A stretch of 64,000 bases of DNA from Corbicula japonica (GCA_038501625.1 JAZAYU010000224.1:186001-250000); one strand, 5' to 3'; positions 48,308 through 60,155 are shown, counted from the stretch's first letter. Notes: generated from the letters alone by a model not told the origin. A program made the numbers and translations.

Positions 48308-51300
48308 GGCAGCAGCATCATCATCATTATCATCATCATTATCATCATCATCATCTCATCATCATCATCATCATCATCATCATCAATATCAACATCATCA
48401 TCAACAACAACACCACCAGCGTCATACCTATCGTTGTTGAAACAGTAGAACTTTATTTTAAACATTTATAATAAATGGTTAAGTAAATCCTGTTTATATG
48501 GCAGAAAGGGGATATTGCACCTGATAAAAGGAATTTCTGCTTTATGCGTTGATCGTCGTCGCATAAAAGTTGTCGCCTTGTTAATCCGTTGCAAATCACC
48601 GCATAGACGAAACGATAACGTTCATGCGTCGATGCTGCTATGCGGCGTTACACGACACTTATACAAAACGTCGTACGTGTAAGGTAAATCCTATACAAGC
48701 ATTTGTTGAACTTACGAAAAACGAAGCTTTCTAGCGTAATGTATTAGCTAGAAATAAGAATTGTTTCAATAAAACTCTTTAAATATAAAATTTAATATTT
48801 TGATTATATGTAATCTGAAAAAAAATAAAAACAAGGAATACCACCAGATGTGATTATTTCAATTATACGTTCGGCCGTTCACTCTTTTGCAGAAAATCTT
48901 GTTGAACACAGTTTTTCGTCTAAGCGAAAACTGAACACAATACTATAGTGGAATGCCTACAACTTTACGGTAAAACAATAAAAAGATGCACCCTTCACCA
49001 TGTTCATATTAACTTTTTATCTCATGCTTCACATTTAGTTGCATCGGCAGTGTTAATCCTCACAGTCTGATCTTAATCTACATCGTTCGCTTCTTGCTCA
49101 TAAACAACCTCATGAATCTTAAAACAACTAAAACGCGCATACTGCACAGATGTGCAGGTTTATCCAGATTTGCAGTGGTACATGTAGCGAAGACGATATA
49201 AGCCGTAACCATGGAGTTAAGTTAAACTTGACAACAATTTCTCTTTCAGAGACCACGTCTGGAAAAACCAGAGTGGCAGAATTCAAGCTGAAGCAGTATG
49301 AAGCGTTTGACTACGAGACCCAAGCTACTTACCACATCTACGTACAAGCTTTTGACGGAGTGAACTACTCGAACATGGTTCTGCTGACCGTACAGATACT
49401 GGATGTTCACGAGGCCCCGACGATGAACCCTGACACACCCGTGCAGTATTTCACCGTTGAAGAAAACGCTGTATGTATTTCAAAGCTCTTATATGTACAC
49501 GGATAATGTTGGACGATTTTTAGTAAATGCTTTAAATCTGAGTTGAGCTGAGCTGAGTAAGACTGTATAGTTAAACATATATTGGCGGATTTGTTTGTCT
49601 GTTCGGAAAGTAAGCTAAATATGTTGCAAAACGAAGTTAAAAGTGGTAACTGTAAAAACGCGCGCTACAGTAGCCAGAAACTCAAAATCCGATCGTTCAA
49701 ACGAGAAGTGTTTTACTAAATTTTAACACTATAACCAATTATATAGTCTTAAGCGTTCGTAGTTTGTTTTTCAAGTAAATGCGTCTTCCCGAATCGGATT
49801 CAGGAGAGCAATGATGACCTATGACCCTGTCAGTTTTAGTTTACGTTAAGTTGTATTCTTTTTGTTCTTACATAACACATTTATGCAGCTTTTCTAATAA
49901 TAAGACACTTAAATAAGTGGCCTATTTTTCTGCTTGATAACAGTTATGTTGATCAACAGCTGGTACGGTCCTTAAGGGTCCTTTTCTTGCAATTTGTCTT
50001 TATAGGAAATTTAGCAAAAGAAACTTGCAAAGTTTCATTCTTTGACCGATCCACGATTTCCTTTTGTTGTTCAAATGTTTATTGGGGAGTGGCGTCGAGT
50101 CTAAGGTACCTTTCGTTAAACATTATCAAATCGAGATAGCGGAGAAATTCACCTTAAATGTTTGGACACAATGTAGTTTTATGGATTCTTATTGTACATA
50201 TACACAAGAACTAACAATAAATGTTTTAATGTTTTAGGCTGGCACGGTAATCGGAAGTCCATCGTTTAAAATTGAGGACGGTGATGCGAGCGAGGTACAC
50301 ACATGGAGTATTGCGGACCCGAACGGCACGAACTTTATTGCTATCAACTCTAACAACGGAACCATCACCTTCAATGTTTGTCCTTTTTTTTACATCAATA
50401 ATTTCAATAACGCCAATTCGTGTTCAAAATCAGAATTTAATTAATTTTTCTGTGCGATCTTCAGAGTTGTGTTGTTTTACAGTGTAGAAATATAAGGAAA
50501 GGGAACTTTAAAGCCAACGAACATGATAAATATGAAAATATTGCAGGTCCGGTTTGATTGAGCACAGGAACCTGAATTTCTTTCAATAATTACCCCGATC
50601 CCACATATTTGACGTTGGATCCTATATGTATAGGTTATTGTTTATTTGGAGGCTTGTATGAAAATTAAACGGTCAGGCCCAGCGCAGCTGGGCGACCGTT
50701 TAATTTTTCGTACAAGCCTCCAAATAAACTATAACGTATATAATGGTCGAAATTATTTTTGTAACTGACAAAACAGTCGCCGCCTAAATACCATACATGG
50801 GTATGCACAAAATCAAAAGTCAAACTGAAATTAGCTTTGTCATTCAATGGCTCGTAAACATGTACTGAGAGAATATTTTAGGAAGTGAATTATGCATTTT
50901 TTTTATCTGAAAACACCATGTGAACATAACTGACTCTCAGAAAAAAACGTGAGTATGTCCTTGGGTTGAGAAACAAGGGTTCATCCGTGGAAGTTCCATT
51001 TTACCCTTTACTTCATAAATAAATCTTTTATAGCATGGCAAAATAGTTTATATCCGCACCAACGGGCTCATCCGTGTCGTCTGAGTACGACCGACACTTC
51101 TCGCTGTTAGATTCACTAGATTATTTGTTACAAAAAAGGGAAAGTGCAAATACTGATGACATTGATTTTATGGGTGATCTGGATCTAAACTGGCCGCCTT
51201 TATGATAACAGACGTAAGAAGATTATCATAAGCCAAAAAAGTCAGAGCTAAAATATTTCAATGATTTTCTTTTCCTCAGACTTTCTAAGTCACGCCTCTT

Positions 51301-54300
51301 TGAACACTGTAGAAGATCGTTCACGAACTATACATGTTTATCAATAAATGTTCGAACAATATTTTGGAGAAAATCGACCTATAATAAACACATTCCAGAC
51401 GCGCGACTTTGAGAATTAAGGTTCGAAATATTTGAAAAATACTGCATTGTCATTGGCTCAAAAATAATTTCAACCATTATATACATATATAATAAACACA
51501 AGGAATGCAACGGATTCATACCCCGCCCACTTACCTGTTATAAGAATGTTCCAGCTGCAGCCTGGTGATTCTGGAATATAAGTATCATGCATGAGTGTGA
51601 AGTGAAGATTGAAAAATCTGTCACCGAGTGAACTGTTAAGGCGGGAACAAGGCTCTGCCGAGTTCCCGCTAAAACAGTTCACCCGAGGTAATAGAATTTT
51701 CCATCTTCACCTCATGCTCATGCATGATACTTTTTCTTGCACACCTCTATTGTTCTTAATATTTGTGTAGATCTAGATCTACATTTATACTGTCTGGTTG
51801 TTTGTTTCAATGCGCTATTAGTTGACGTTTACATCCATATTTTTTCTAAATGACGTCACTTACCTAAATAAATGACGTCAAATACCTGATGATGTGACGT
51901 CACGCATGTAAGCATGTCCTACTGAATATGCACTTAGGCGGTAACTCGGTAGAGCCTCGTTACCGACTTTAGGTGCATATTTCATTCGGGCTGGATCACG
52001 CGATCTTTACCCAACACACGTGAATGATACTTATATTCCTACACGGATGAAAACACCGGATGACCTGATCTGGTATGCAAGAAGCAAGGATCAAACCCTC
52101 TTCGCATTTGTATGCACTAATCTTGATAAACTTATACAAAATGAATTACTCTCAAGTATGCTTTGCCTTCATTAAAATCATTCAAGTTATGTATAGCGAC
52201 CCTTCTCCACCTCCCGGGAACCTGACTGAATTTATTTACCCTTTATTTTGTTTTGTTGCCAACGTTCAACATATTTTCCTACATGTCAGAGAGATTTCTG
52301 AGCCTTTATTTTGTATTGTTACCAACGTTGAAGATATTTTCCTTACTTTCACAGAGATTTCTAAGCCTTTATTTTGTATTGTTGCCAACGTTGAAGATAA
52401 TTTCCTACATTGCAAAGATATTTCTAAGCCTTTATTTTGTATTGTTGCCAACGTTGAAGATATTCTCTTCCCCTCTCTTCTTCTTGACTGTGTGGGGAGG
52501 CTGTTTTTTCTGAATGTGGCGATTCCTGATATGCATATTTCACCCTTTTATTTTTTGTTGTTGCCAACGTTGAAGATATTTTCCTACATTTCAGAGAGAT
52601 TTCTAAGCCTTTATTTTGTATTGTTGCCAACGTTGAAGATATTTTCCTACATTTCAGAGACATTTCTAAGCCTTTATTTTGTATTGTTACTAACGTTGAA
52701 GATATTTTCCTACATTTCGCAGAGATTTCTAAGCCTTTATTTTGTTTTGTTGCCAACATTGAAGATATTTTCCTACATTTCAGAGAGATTTCTAAGCCTT
52801 TATTTTGTTTTGTTGCCAACGTTGAAGATATTTTCCTACATTTCAGAGAGATTTCTTAGCCTTTGTTTTGTTTTGTTGCCAACGTTGAAGTTATTTTCCT
52901 ACATTTCAGAGAGATTTCTAAGCCTTTATTTTGTTTTGTTGCCAACGTTCAAGATATTTTCCTACATTTCACAGAGATTTCTAAGCCTTTATTTTGTTTT
53001 GTTGCCAACGTTGAAGATATTTTCCTAAATTTCAGAGAGATTTCTAAGCCTTTATTTTGTTTTGTTGCCAACGTTGAAGATATTTTCCTACATTTCAGAG
53101 GGATTACGACAGAGAAGATCCGTCCCTAGCCGAGGTTGTATACCTCAGCATTAAGGTCACCGACAAAGACAGCGAAAGGTATTAACCTGGAAAATATTGG
53201 GGTTTTTTTCCCAGAAAAAATGTTATTACTAAAACTACACAAATGGAACTTAACCGTTCGTAAAATGACCGAAATGTGACAAATGCAGTGATATTTTGTT
53301 ATTGATCACGTACGAAGGTTAATGAAAAGAAATTAAAGAAGTTGTTTCTCTTTTTTCCTGTTTTAAGTGATTGATAAATGTACGGAAAACAATGCTGATC
53401 ACAAGCAAAGTATAGGGAGAAATAAAAACAAACGAGGTATTTTACATACATTTGTATTACAATTGTTTCTACTCTATGACAGATAGCTCAGTCGAGAGAG
53501 CACTCGCCCTGTAAGTGATGGATCACAGGTTTGAGTCCTGGTCTGGCTGCACATTTTCTTACCCTCTGACATTAGTTTTCTTACAATTGTTGGAAATAAG
53601 GTAGCACAAGGCGATACCAATGTACGTGCTGTTGCTGGCATTACTATTGGCACACGGCTGCTATTGCATTACTCGCTACCAGTGCACTTGGCGATATTTT
53701 CCGACTTGTTTATATTTCAGCGTTAATACAACGTATATTGTAACAATCACCGACCGTAATGACAACACTCCGAAGTGCTCTCCCAAGATCTACACGTTCA
53801 ATATTACCAGCGCCTCGTCAGTTGGAGATGTTCTAGCGTCAATTAATTGTACCGATGCCGACATCACGTCACCAAACAACCAACTGACGTTCGGTTTTCA
53901 AACTACTGATGCAAACAGTGAATATTTCTCCGTGAATGGGACAGACTTAACATTAAAGGTAATGCTACACAAGTTACTATTAAATTGTGCTGGAAAATTC
54001 TAAAGAGTTAATATCTCATATTGTTTACTTGGTTATTTTAAATCGTGTATTTGAAAGAACTTTTAAAGGACCAGCCATAGCACATTAACAGTTAAATTGG
54101 ATAACATAAGAAAATAGCAAGGCTGTTAGAATTAATTATGAAACACATGTTTTATTTTGCAGTACCATATCGACCTGGAGTGGGGAACAGGACCGTATAC
54201 GGTGTACCTACTCGCAAAGGATGGCGGTTCACCTTCATTAACTGGCACGGCGACGTTGAGCTTTAGCTTACCGGAAGCTACCACTCTCCCACCCACAACA

Positions 54301-57300
54301 ACTAATGTACCAAACCCTGCTTATGATGCGTTGTCCAGTGACAATTCACTGACGGCTTTACTCATCGTCGCGGCGTTTGGTGCAGGTAACACAAAGACAG
54401 TTGGAGAAAATCGAAAATCAAATGTTTAAATCCATATGTTTTGATGTTGTTGTTTTTATGCCCTCACAAAGTTGGAGGCATATAGAGTTGCACTCGTCCG
54501 TACGTCCGTCCGTCCGTCTCCAAATCTTTTGGCATCAACTCCTCCTAAACTATAAGGCGGATATCTTTCAAACTTGCACAGATGATCAAGCAGGATGTGT
54601 AGATGATCGTAAAGAAAGGATTTTTTCCTGCGACTATTTTTACCAGAGTTATGGCCCTTTGTTTATTTCAGTAGTTAAATCTTGTGGCGTCAACTCCTCC
54701 TAAACTTTAAGGCGGATTTCTTCCAAACTTGCACAGATGACAAGCAGGATGTGTAGATGATCGTGAAGAAAGGATTTTTCCTGCGACCATTTTTACCAGA
54801 GTTATGGCCCTTTGTTAATTTCAGTAATTAAATCTTGTGGCGTCAACTTCTCCTAAACTACAAGGCAGATTTCTTGCAAACTTGCACAGATGATGAAGCA
54901 GGATGTGTAGATGATCATGAAGAAAGGATTTTTTCATGCGACCATTTTTACCAGAGTTATGGCCCTTTGTTAATTTTAGTAATTAAATCTTGTGGCATCA
55001 ACTTCTCCTAAACTATAATGCGGATTTCTTGCAAACCTGCACAGATGATGAAACAGGATGTGTAGATGATCGTGAAGAAAGGATTTTTTCCTGCGACCAT
55101 TTTTACCAGAGTTATGACCCTTTGTTTTTTTCAGTAATAATATCTTGTGGCATCAACTCCTTATTTACTTTTGGACAGATTTCTTGCAAACTTGCATACA
55201 TGATCAAGCTGGATGGGTAGATGATCATAAAGAAAAGATTTTTACCTGCTGCCATTTTTACCACAGTTATGGCCCTTAGTTTATTTCACTTTCAAAATTT
55301 CGTGGCATCAACTCCACATTTTCTATTTAGCTGATTTCTTTCAAACTTGCACAGATGATTAGACATGATGTGAAGATTGTTGAAAAGGACATTGTCTTGC
55401 AACAATTTTCACCAGAGTTATGGCCCTTTGTTTATGTTAGTTATTAAATTTTGTGGCACTCACTCCTCATTTACTAATCATGATCACCACATGTTGTTAA
55501 TACCTGGTACAAAATTTTGTAACAAATGTTGTTGCAGCAGTGGGGGCATCAGTGTCCTGAGGACACAGTCTAGTTTTTTTTTAATTTTGCTTTTCATTCA
55601 GGTGTACTTGTTAAATAGTATACAGTTTTCATAAAGCTAAGAGAACTTAACAAGAATGTATTTTCAAATAAGCGTTATGTAATGTCACATCAAAGTTCCA
55701 CTCATCTGCTTTATTATAAGATTATTTAAAACTATTTCATTCCAGACACGCCTATATTGTTCACCAAGTTGTGACTTTGTTTAACTTTTACAGCTTGTAT
55801 CTTGGGCTACGTGTTGTGACTATGTTTAACTTTTACAGCTTGTATCTTGGGCTACGTGTTGTGACTATGTTTAACTTTTACAGCTTGTATCTTGGGCTAT
55901 GTGTTGTGACTTTGTTTAACTTTTACAGCTTGTATCTTGGGCTACGTGTTGTGACTATGTTTAACTTTTACAGCTTGTATCTTGGGCTACGTGTTGTGAC
56001 TATGTTTAACTTTTACAGCTTGTATGTTGGGCTACGTGTTTTGACTATGTTTAACTTTTACAGCTTGTATGGTGGGGCTACGTGTTGTGACTATGTTTAA
56101 CTTTTACAGCTTGTATCTTGGGCTACGTGTTGTGACTTTGTTAAACTTTAACAGCTTGTATCTTGGGCTACGTGTTGTGACTATGTTTAACTTTTACAGT
56201 TTGTATCTTGGGCTACGTGTTGTGACTATGTTTAACTTTACAGCTTGTATCTTGGGCTACGTGTTGTGACTTTGTTTAACTTTTACAGCTTGTATCTTGG
56301 GCTACGTGTTAATACTGTGCTGGAGATGGCACACATTCGGGAAATGTCTTCCCGACCACTGTCCGGGAAGGGACGACTTCCGGAAGTGCTGCACGTGTTG
56401 TCCGGGTGACGAGTAAGTTTAAAATGACAACAAATGTTTATATCACATAAGTATTTGAATATTGTTGTATGGGAAAGACAAAATAAAGAAAACAACATCT
56501 GGGAAATTACCAAAACGTCACGGATAAAGTTTAAATAATCATATACGTGTTGAGATTTATCGAGATACGTTTTCTTTACAGACATTTAGATCACATGGCT
56601 GCATGTCCAAACTGATACCATAATGTTAGTTGTTGTTTGTAGCAATTATCATCTCGATGCCTCTCACGCCATCCAACGCACTTAAAGCCAGTCGCATCTA
56701 TTTACGCCCCTCGTGTCTCTTAACCCCCTCGCACCTTTTAACGGCCTCAAGACCCTGTTAACACCCCTGGGGCCTCATAACGCCTCTTTAAGCGCTCCTC
56801 TTGCTTCTTAACCCTTTCCTTGATATATACGCATTTTTACGCATGTGCGACCAGTGTAAATACGGATCAAACGGCACATCCGTGTCGTCTGATCAGGATC
56901 TGCACTGGTCGCATTTTGGTCAGAAATAACCTAATGAATCAAAAAGCGAACAGTTTAGATCCTGATCAGACGGCACGGATGTGCCGGCTGATCTTGATCT
57001 AAACTGTTCGCCCTAGCAATAAAGGTGTACCTATACAGGAAAGGGTTAACCAGTGCATTCGGTGTAGCGAGAATCCAGACAGTTATGATATGGGTCACGT
57101 CACGGGAAAAGGTATTTTATTTTACACTACATTTAGAAAGAACCTACAACTATAAATCATTTTCTTATAACTAAAATGTGATTTTGTTACACATTTAGAC
57201 AATAAAATGGTATTTTTACCGCGCAATGCATAATAAATAATATCGTCTGCTTAAATTTATGACGTCATTTCAAAGATTGACGTCAACTGTCCGAAGGTAC

Positions 57301-58415
57301 CTTTTCCGCGTAAGGTGCGCCCCATATGTGGACATAGAACATGTTCCAGTTACTCGAATCTTGATGCCTAACTGACGTACACTTCTTGTCATTTGCGAAT
57401 AAAAAAATAAAGTTACACTTCCCGCGCGCTATAAATGCGTTAAAATACTGCAAATTACAAATGTTATATTTTACAGTATCGAAAGAGATGAGATGCTCAG
57501 CAATTCAGTCTTCAACTTGCCCGAGAAGAAAGGTAATGGTATAGTACGTTAAGATAACTAGACAGTCACGTGACAGGGTAGTGCAGTAAAGATATTATTC
57601 ATCATCAAACACATTTACAAACTTTAATTATCGCCATTTTCCTTTTCATGAAAAATACTTACTGGTAAATACTCATCCCGTCAATATATGCAATGAGCGC
57701 ACAGTCGTTTTTCTAACAGAATTACACGTGACTATGAACTTATCTATAATTAGTCATACCTGTAAATATTGGCTTACAAAATTGTTTTCATCCATAATAA
57801 TTAAGATATATGATGTACCGTCGACGTTTTTGAACAACCACTTGGTCTGTTCTGAAAAGTGGTCTTTGTCATCCGGATTAAACAACAATATCCGCAGCTA
57901 TTTCTTGGAGCAGAATTATTATTCACCTAGGATGTTTCTGTTCAACACATCTTAAAGAAATACTTAATGTAAAATGGAAAGTCCACACACAATGGATTTT
58001 ACCACACGATCTCCACTCTTGGCATGCAGCGATGAAAACTTGGGAACACGAAGCAATGGGGATGCATTCAGGGGTACTGCAAACTGCTTAGCCCAAACCT
58101 AAGACAACAAATATACCGAGTACTGCTGTCACGATACTGGCTTAGGTACCGTAATAGTCGGTAAATTCTGGCTACGTGAGGAACGGCGCATGACAGCTTT
58201 TAGTGCTCCAAAAATTGTCAGCTTCTATATTTTCTGTAGTTTAATAGTTATTAAAATAGGGTTTGGCTTGAAAACTGGTCTATATTGGAACACGGTCGAT
58301 AATGCGAACCACTGTTTGTTTATAACTTTATATTCAAAGTTGGTTTACAGGAATGTCCCTCGGTCCTGAAGCTCCCAACAGCCGAAGGAAGACGCCGAAC
58401 TCGCACTTTCCGTAA
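46274..58415 (+). CDS. Cadherin-like single-pass membrane protein (474 aa)
   Basis: Model: join(46274-46346, 47141-47347, 49250-49470, 50238-50375, 53099-53178, 53721-53958, 54163-54385, 56289-56412, 57477-57532, 58351-58415), 1425 nt; all junctions GT/AG and in phase. Residues 1-24 form a signal peptide. About 34-150, 151-258 and 260-360 look like three cadherin-type repeats. Supporting motifs are DVHEAP at 145-150, YDRED at 216-220, TDRNDNTP at 250-257 and AKDGGSP near 337. Only the second junction keeps a full calcium-binding DxNDN linker, so rigidity is probably partial. A short Thr/Pro stalk precedes a membrane segment at 382-404. The cytoplasmic part (about 70 residues) starts Cys-rich (C413, C418, C427, C428, C430, C431) and ends in a basic Ser/Pro tail without a recognised catenin site. 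Introns 4 and 7 end in minisatellites that duplicate the acceptor. Confidence 0.85.
46347..47140 (+). other. Intron 1 of the cadherin-like gene
   Basis: AT-rich intron with no repeat family or alternative exon recognised. Confidence 0.5.
48219..48412. repeat. CAT/CAA trinucleotide microsatellite in intron 2
   Basis: An imperfect run of cat, cag and caa triplets. The minus-strand Met/Asp-rich frame over it is an artefact. Confidence 0.95.
49060..49240. mobile_element. Probable decayed piggyBac-type MITE next to exon 3
   Basis: Blocks cagatgtgcagg and tatccagatttgcagtgg resemble family arms, followed by aagccgtaaccatggagttaa, a decayed end. It abuts the acceptor of exon 3. Confidence 0.4.
50640..50729. 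repeat. Near-perfect hairpin with a GC-rich tip in intron 4
   Basis: The arms 50640-50674 and 50693-50729 pair over about 35 bp (tttatttggaggcttgta with its inverse). The loop itself contains gcccag and ctgggc, forming a second stem. Confidence 0.9.
51581..51731. repeat. 151-bp foldback element in intron 4
   Basis: The left arm from agtatcatgcatgag to gcgggaac and the right arm from gttcccgc to catgatact pair over about 68 bp with some mismatches, leaving a loop of about 12 bases. No coding content. Confidence 0.85.
51850..51992. repeat. TGACGTCA cluster and adjacent hairpin
   Basis: CRE-like tgacgtca occurs at about 51852, 51882 and 51896. Next to it, 51934-51991 folds back (atgcacttaggcggtaac with gttaccgactttaggtgcat). 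These could be repeat arms and not regulatory sites. Confidence 0.5.
52235..53104. repeat. 63-bp minisatellite ending on the exon 5 splice acceptor
   Basis: About 12 copies of a 63-bp unit: aagcctttattttg, gttgccaacgttgaagat, attttcctacatttcag, agagatttct. Intact units from 52592 onward are spaced exactly 63 bp, and the final unit's tttcag at 53093-53098 is the acceptor used for exon 5. Because 63 is divisible by three, the array is open in several frames on both strands; the 317-residue frame at 52075-53028 is therefore spurious. A foreign fragment interrupts it at about 52464-52550. Confidence 0.92.
52464..52550 (+). repeat. Dispersed-repeat fragment inside the minisatellite
   Basis: The stretch cttcttcttgactgtgtggg, ctgaatgtggcgattcctga, tatgcatatttcac is the 3' end of the family at 20560-21150. 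It sits in phase within the array. Confidence 0.8.
53480..53570 (+). repeat. tRNA-derived SINE head in intron 5
   Basis: The stretch agatagctcagtcgagagag followed by a box B-like caggtttgagtcctgg (53527) and ggctgcacattttctt. It is a tRNA-like SINE promoter region, degraded, not a tRNA gene. Confidence 0.65.
54455..55570. repeat. 155-bp-period tandem-array element in intron 7
   Basis: It starts ttatgccctcac with a cgtccgtccgtccgtc run and holds about seven units carrying catcaactcctcctaaac, aaacttgcacagatgat and ccagagttatggccctttg blocks. It ends gggggcatcagtgtcctg. Non-coding, and similar in build to 12755-13690. Confidence 0.8.
55766..56310. repeat. 45-bp minisatellite ending on the exon 8 splice acceptor
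   Basis: Twelve copies, counting the functional one, of a 45-bp unit: gactatgtttaacttttacag, cttgtatcttgggctacgtg, ttgt. The acceptor ag moves from 55793 to 56288 in 11 steps of 45 bp. Each unit holds the polypyrimidine tract, the acceptor and the first 22 bases of exon 8, which encode the second half of the membrane segment. Confidence 0.95.
56808..57049. mobile_element. piggyBac-type MITE, best-preserved copy (intron 8)
   Basis: TTAACCCTTTCC at 56808 and GGAAAGGGTTAA ending at 57049 bound 242 bp. TTAA at both edges fits piggyBac target duplication. Inside, two long palindromic arms (tctgatcaggatctgcact and ctgatcttgatctaaactg types) flank a central ggtcagaaataacctaatga. No ORF, so it depends on a transposase elsewhere. 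Confidence 0.85.
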
Positions 58416-60050
58416 CCAGGGAAACAAATATGGAGGATAACGTTAACGTCAAGATCAGTTTTGTAAATAAAATCCAGTGACAATTGAGGTCGATGTGTAC
58501 ATATCTTACGGTTAAAACTTTTATAAAAAAAAATGCTATTATTCTTCGAGGTTTTGAAGTTTAGTGTTTGACGATTTTGTGTTTTGGATTTACAAAAAGC
58601 ATAACAATTAAGGGAAACTTCATTTTACTAATATGTATAGTTCATTCATCTCACTCTGCTCACACATTGTTTACTGAACCAACATTCTAAGGGAACACCG
58701 TGCACAAATATAATATTTGCTCGATTATATAGAATTTTACAAAACAAAAATATTGATATAAATGTAAGATTCAATTCTGTTCTTAAGATGACAGTCTTAA
58801 TCGGAACATACCTGAAAGAGTATTTAAACCCAGAAACCTAGAAATTAAATACAAATATACTCGGAAATCATACATTTCTTCAAATATATAAAATTTTGCA
58901 AACAAACCGTCTTATTTAAGCAGACACAGTTTTTAATTGTTTTGAACAAAAGATATTTACCAGTTTAACAGAAATTTATTTAATTATTGATGAACGAACT
59001 CTAGAATTCAAGTTAAAGGAGAACTTTTAATGTTGGGTTCGAAGTTTGGTTCAAGACAAGATAACTTCAATTTCTCGTATTATCAGTTTTGAGTGTTTTC
59101 ATGCATTTTAAATTGTTAGAGACCTTCTTTCAATCAGTTTTACTCTGTGTCTCGTTTGGCATTACTTGTTAGCTAGTTCTTATTGCTGGATAATCCGTAC
59201 AGTTTGCTAGTCCTTGTTCTTGTTTGATTTGTTAATTAATTTATTTATTATTTATTAATTTGTTCTTTTTATTTGTTCTAAAGATTGTTTACCTTATACA
59301 TTGCCCATTGTTATCTTTTTATAAATATATATTTTAAATGAAACTAACGCTTATATTACGAAATTTATTTATTGCTCAAAGTGGTCAAGAATTAGGAGGA
59401 CAAACCGAGCTGAAATAAAGCAAAATGTCTGGATTCTATTTATTTTAATTTGTGTTTTTAACAACTATTGCTTTTTTAAGTCAATTGTGTAACTCTTTTC
59501 ATCTAATGATCTAAATGACACTTATATTTTGAGTTCCCACATCGTTTTTTTTTCTGTGGCAGGCGTTTCATAATTTCATTTCTGATTAGTGTTTTATCAG
59601 CTACAGCGATGTGATTCGGGATACAGAAGTTAACTAATCGCAACTTTTCGGCCGATTTCTGAGCCCTCGAATGTATGCCGGCTAAAATGTTCCTTTCGTT
59701 GCTACGCAGTTGGAAATATTTGATCATTTCCTAACAAGTAGAATTTGATGCTGGTCATCAAATCGCCACAAAAGATTTCAAAATGAAAATAAAACAACTA
59801 ACTGAAAATTCAGCAAACAAAATCTTAAACAAAACGATATGTTACGGTAAAAATGTTTCTTAAAGACGATTCCGGTAGTTTCCGATCTCACAACGTTATG
59901 AATTTAACGTGAGCACCGTTTGCAAAAACTGTCGCATTCGGAAAACTCGGATGTAGTCTGGAGACCGACATTTTATTAAGTTGATTCACAATAATAATTT
60001 GACAAGAACTTGACTATGAGCATACTGCGTAATTGTAATGAGGATGAACT
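58416..60050. other. 3' UTR and flank of the cadherin-like gene
   Basis: AT-rich and without exons. An aataaaatcc near 58467 is the first possible polyadenylation hexamer after the stop codon. A 74-residue basic minus-strand frame at 59503-59727 is not supported. Confidence 0.4.
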
Positions 60051-60074
60051 AAATTGTATATGTATATATCCGAC

Positions 60075-60155
60075 GGCCGTCTTTTGAGATTTGAACGCGG
60101 GTCTTCGACATTTGATCACGTGTCTTCGAGATTTGATCACCAGTCTCGCAGACTT
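60075..60155. repeat. Short tandem repeat of about 25 bp
   Basis: Three to four imperfect copies of gtcttcgagatttgatcac. Confidence 0.7.

Noticed and set aside
48094..48465. 123-residue Met/Asp-rich minus-strand ORF
   Set aside because: Translation of a trinucleotide microsatellite.
52075..53028. A 317-residue plus-strand ORF with 21-residue repeats
   Set aside because: The 63-bp repeat period keeps frames open on both strands; the real exon 5 frame is different and begins only at 53099.
53484..53553. Possible tRNA gene
   Set aside because: It has box A and box B likeness but a poor cloverleaf and a SINE-type tail.
55771..56269. Long ORFs with a 15-residue repeat
   Set aside because: Produced by the 45-bp minisatellite; the frame from the upstream exon meets a TGA in every unit.
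59503..59727. Basic 74-residue minus-strand ORF
   Set aside because: No recognisable domain, no splice or polyadenylation context, and chance length for this composition.
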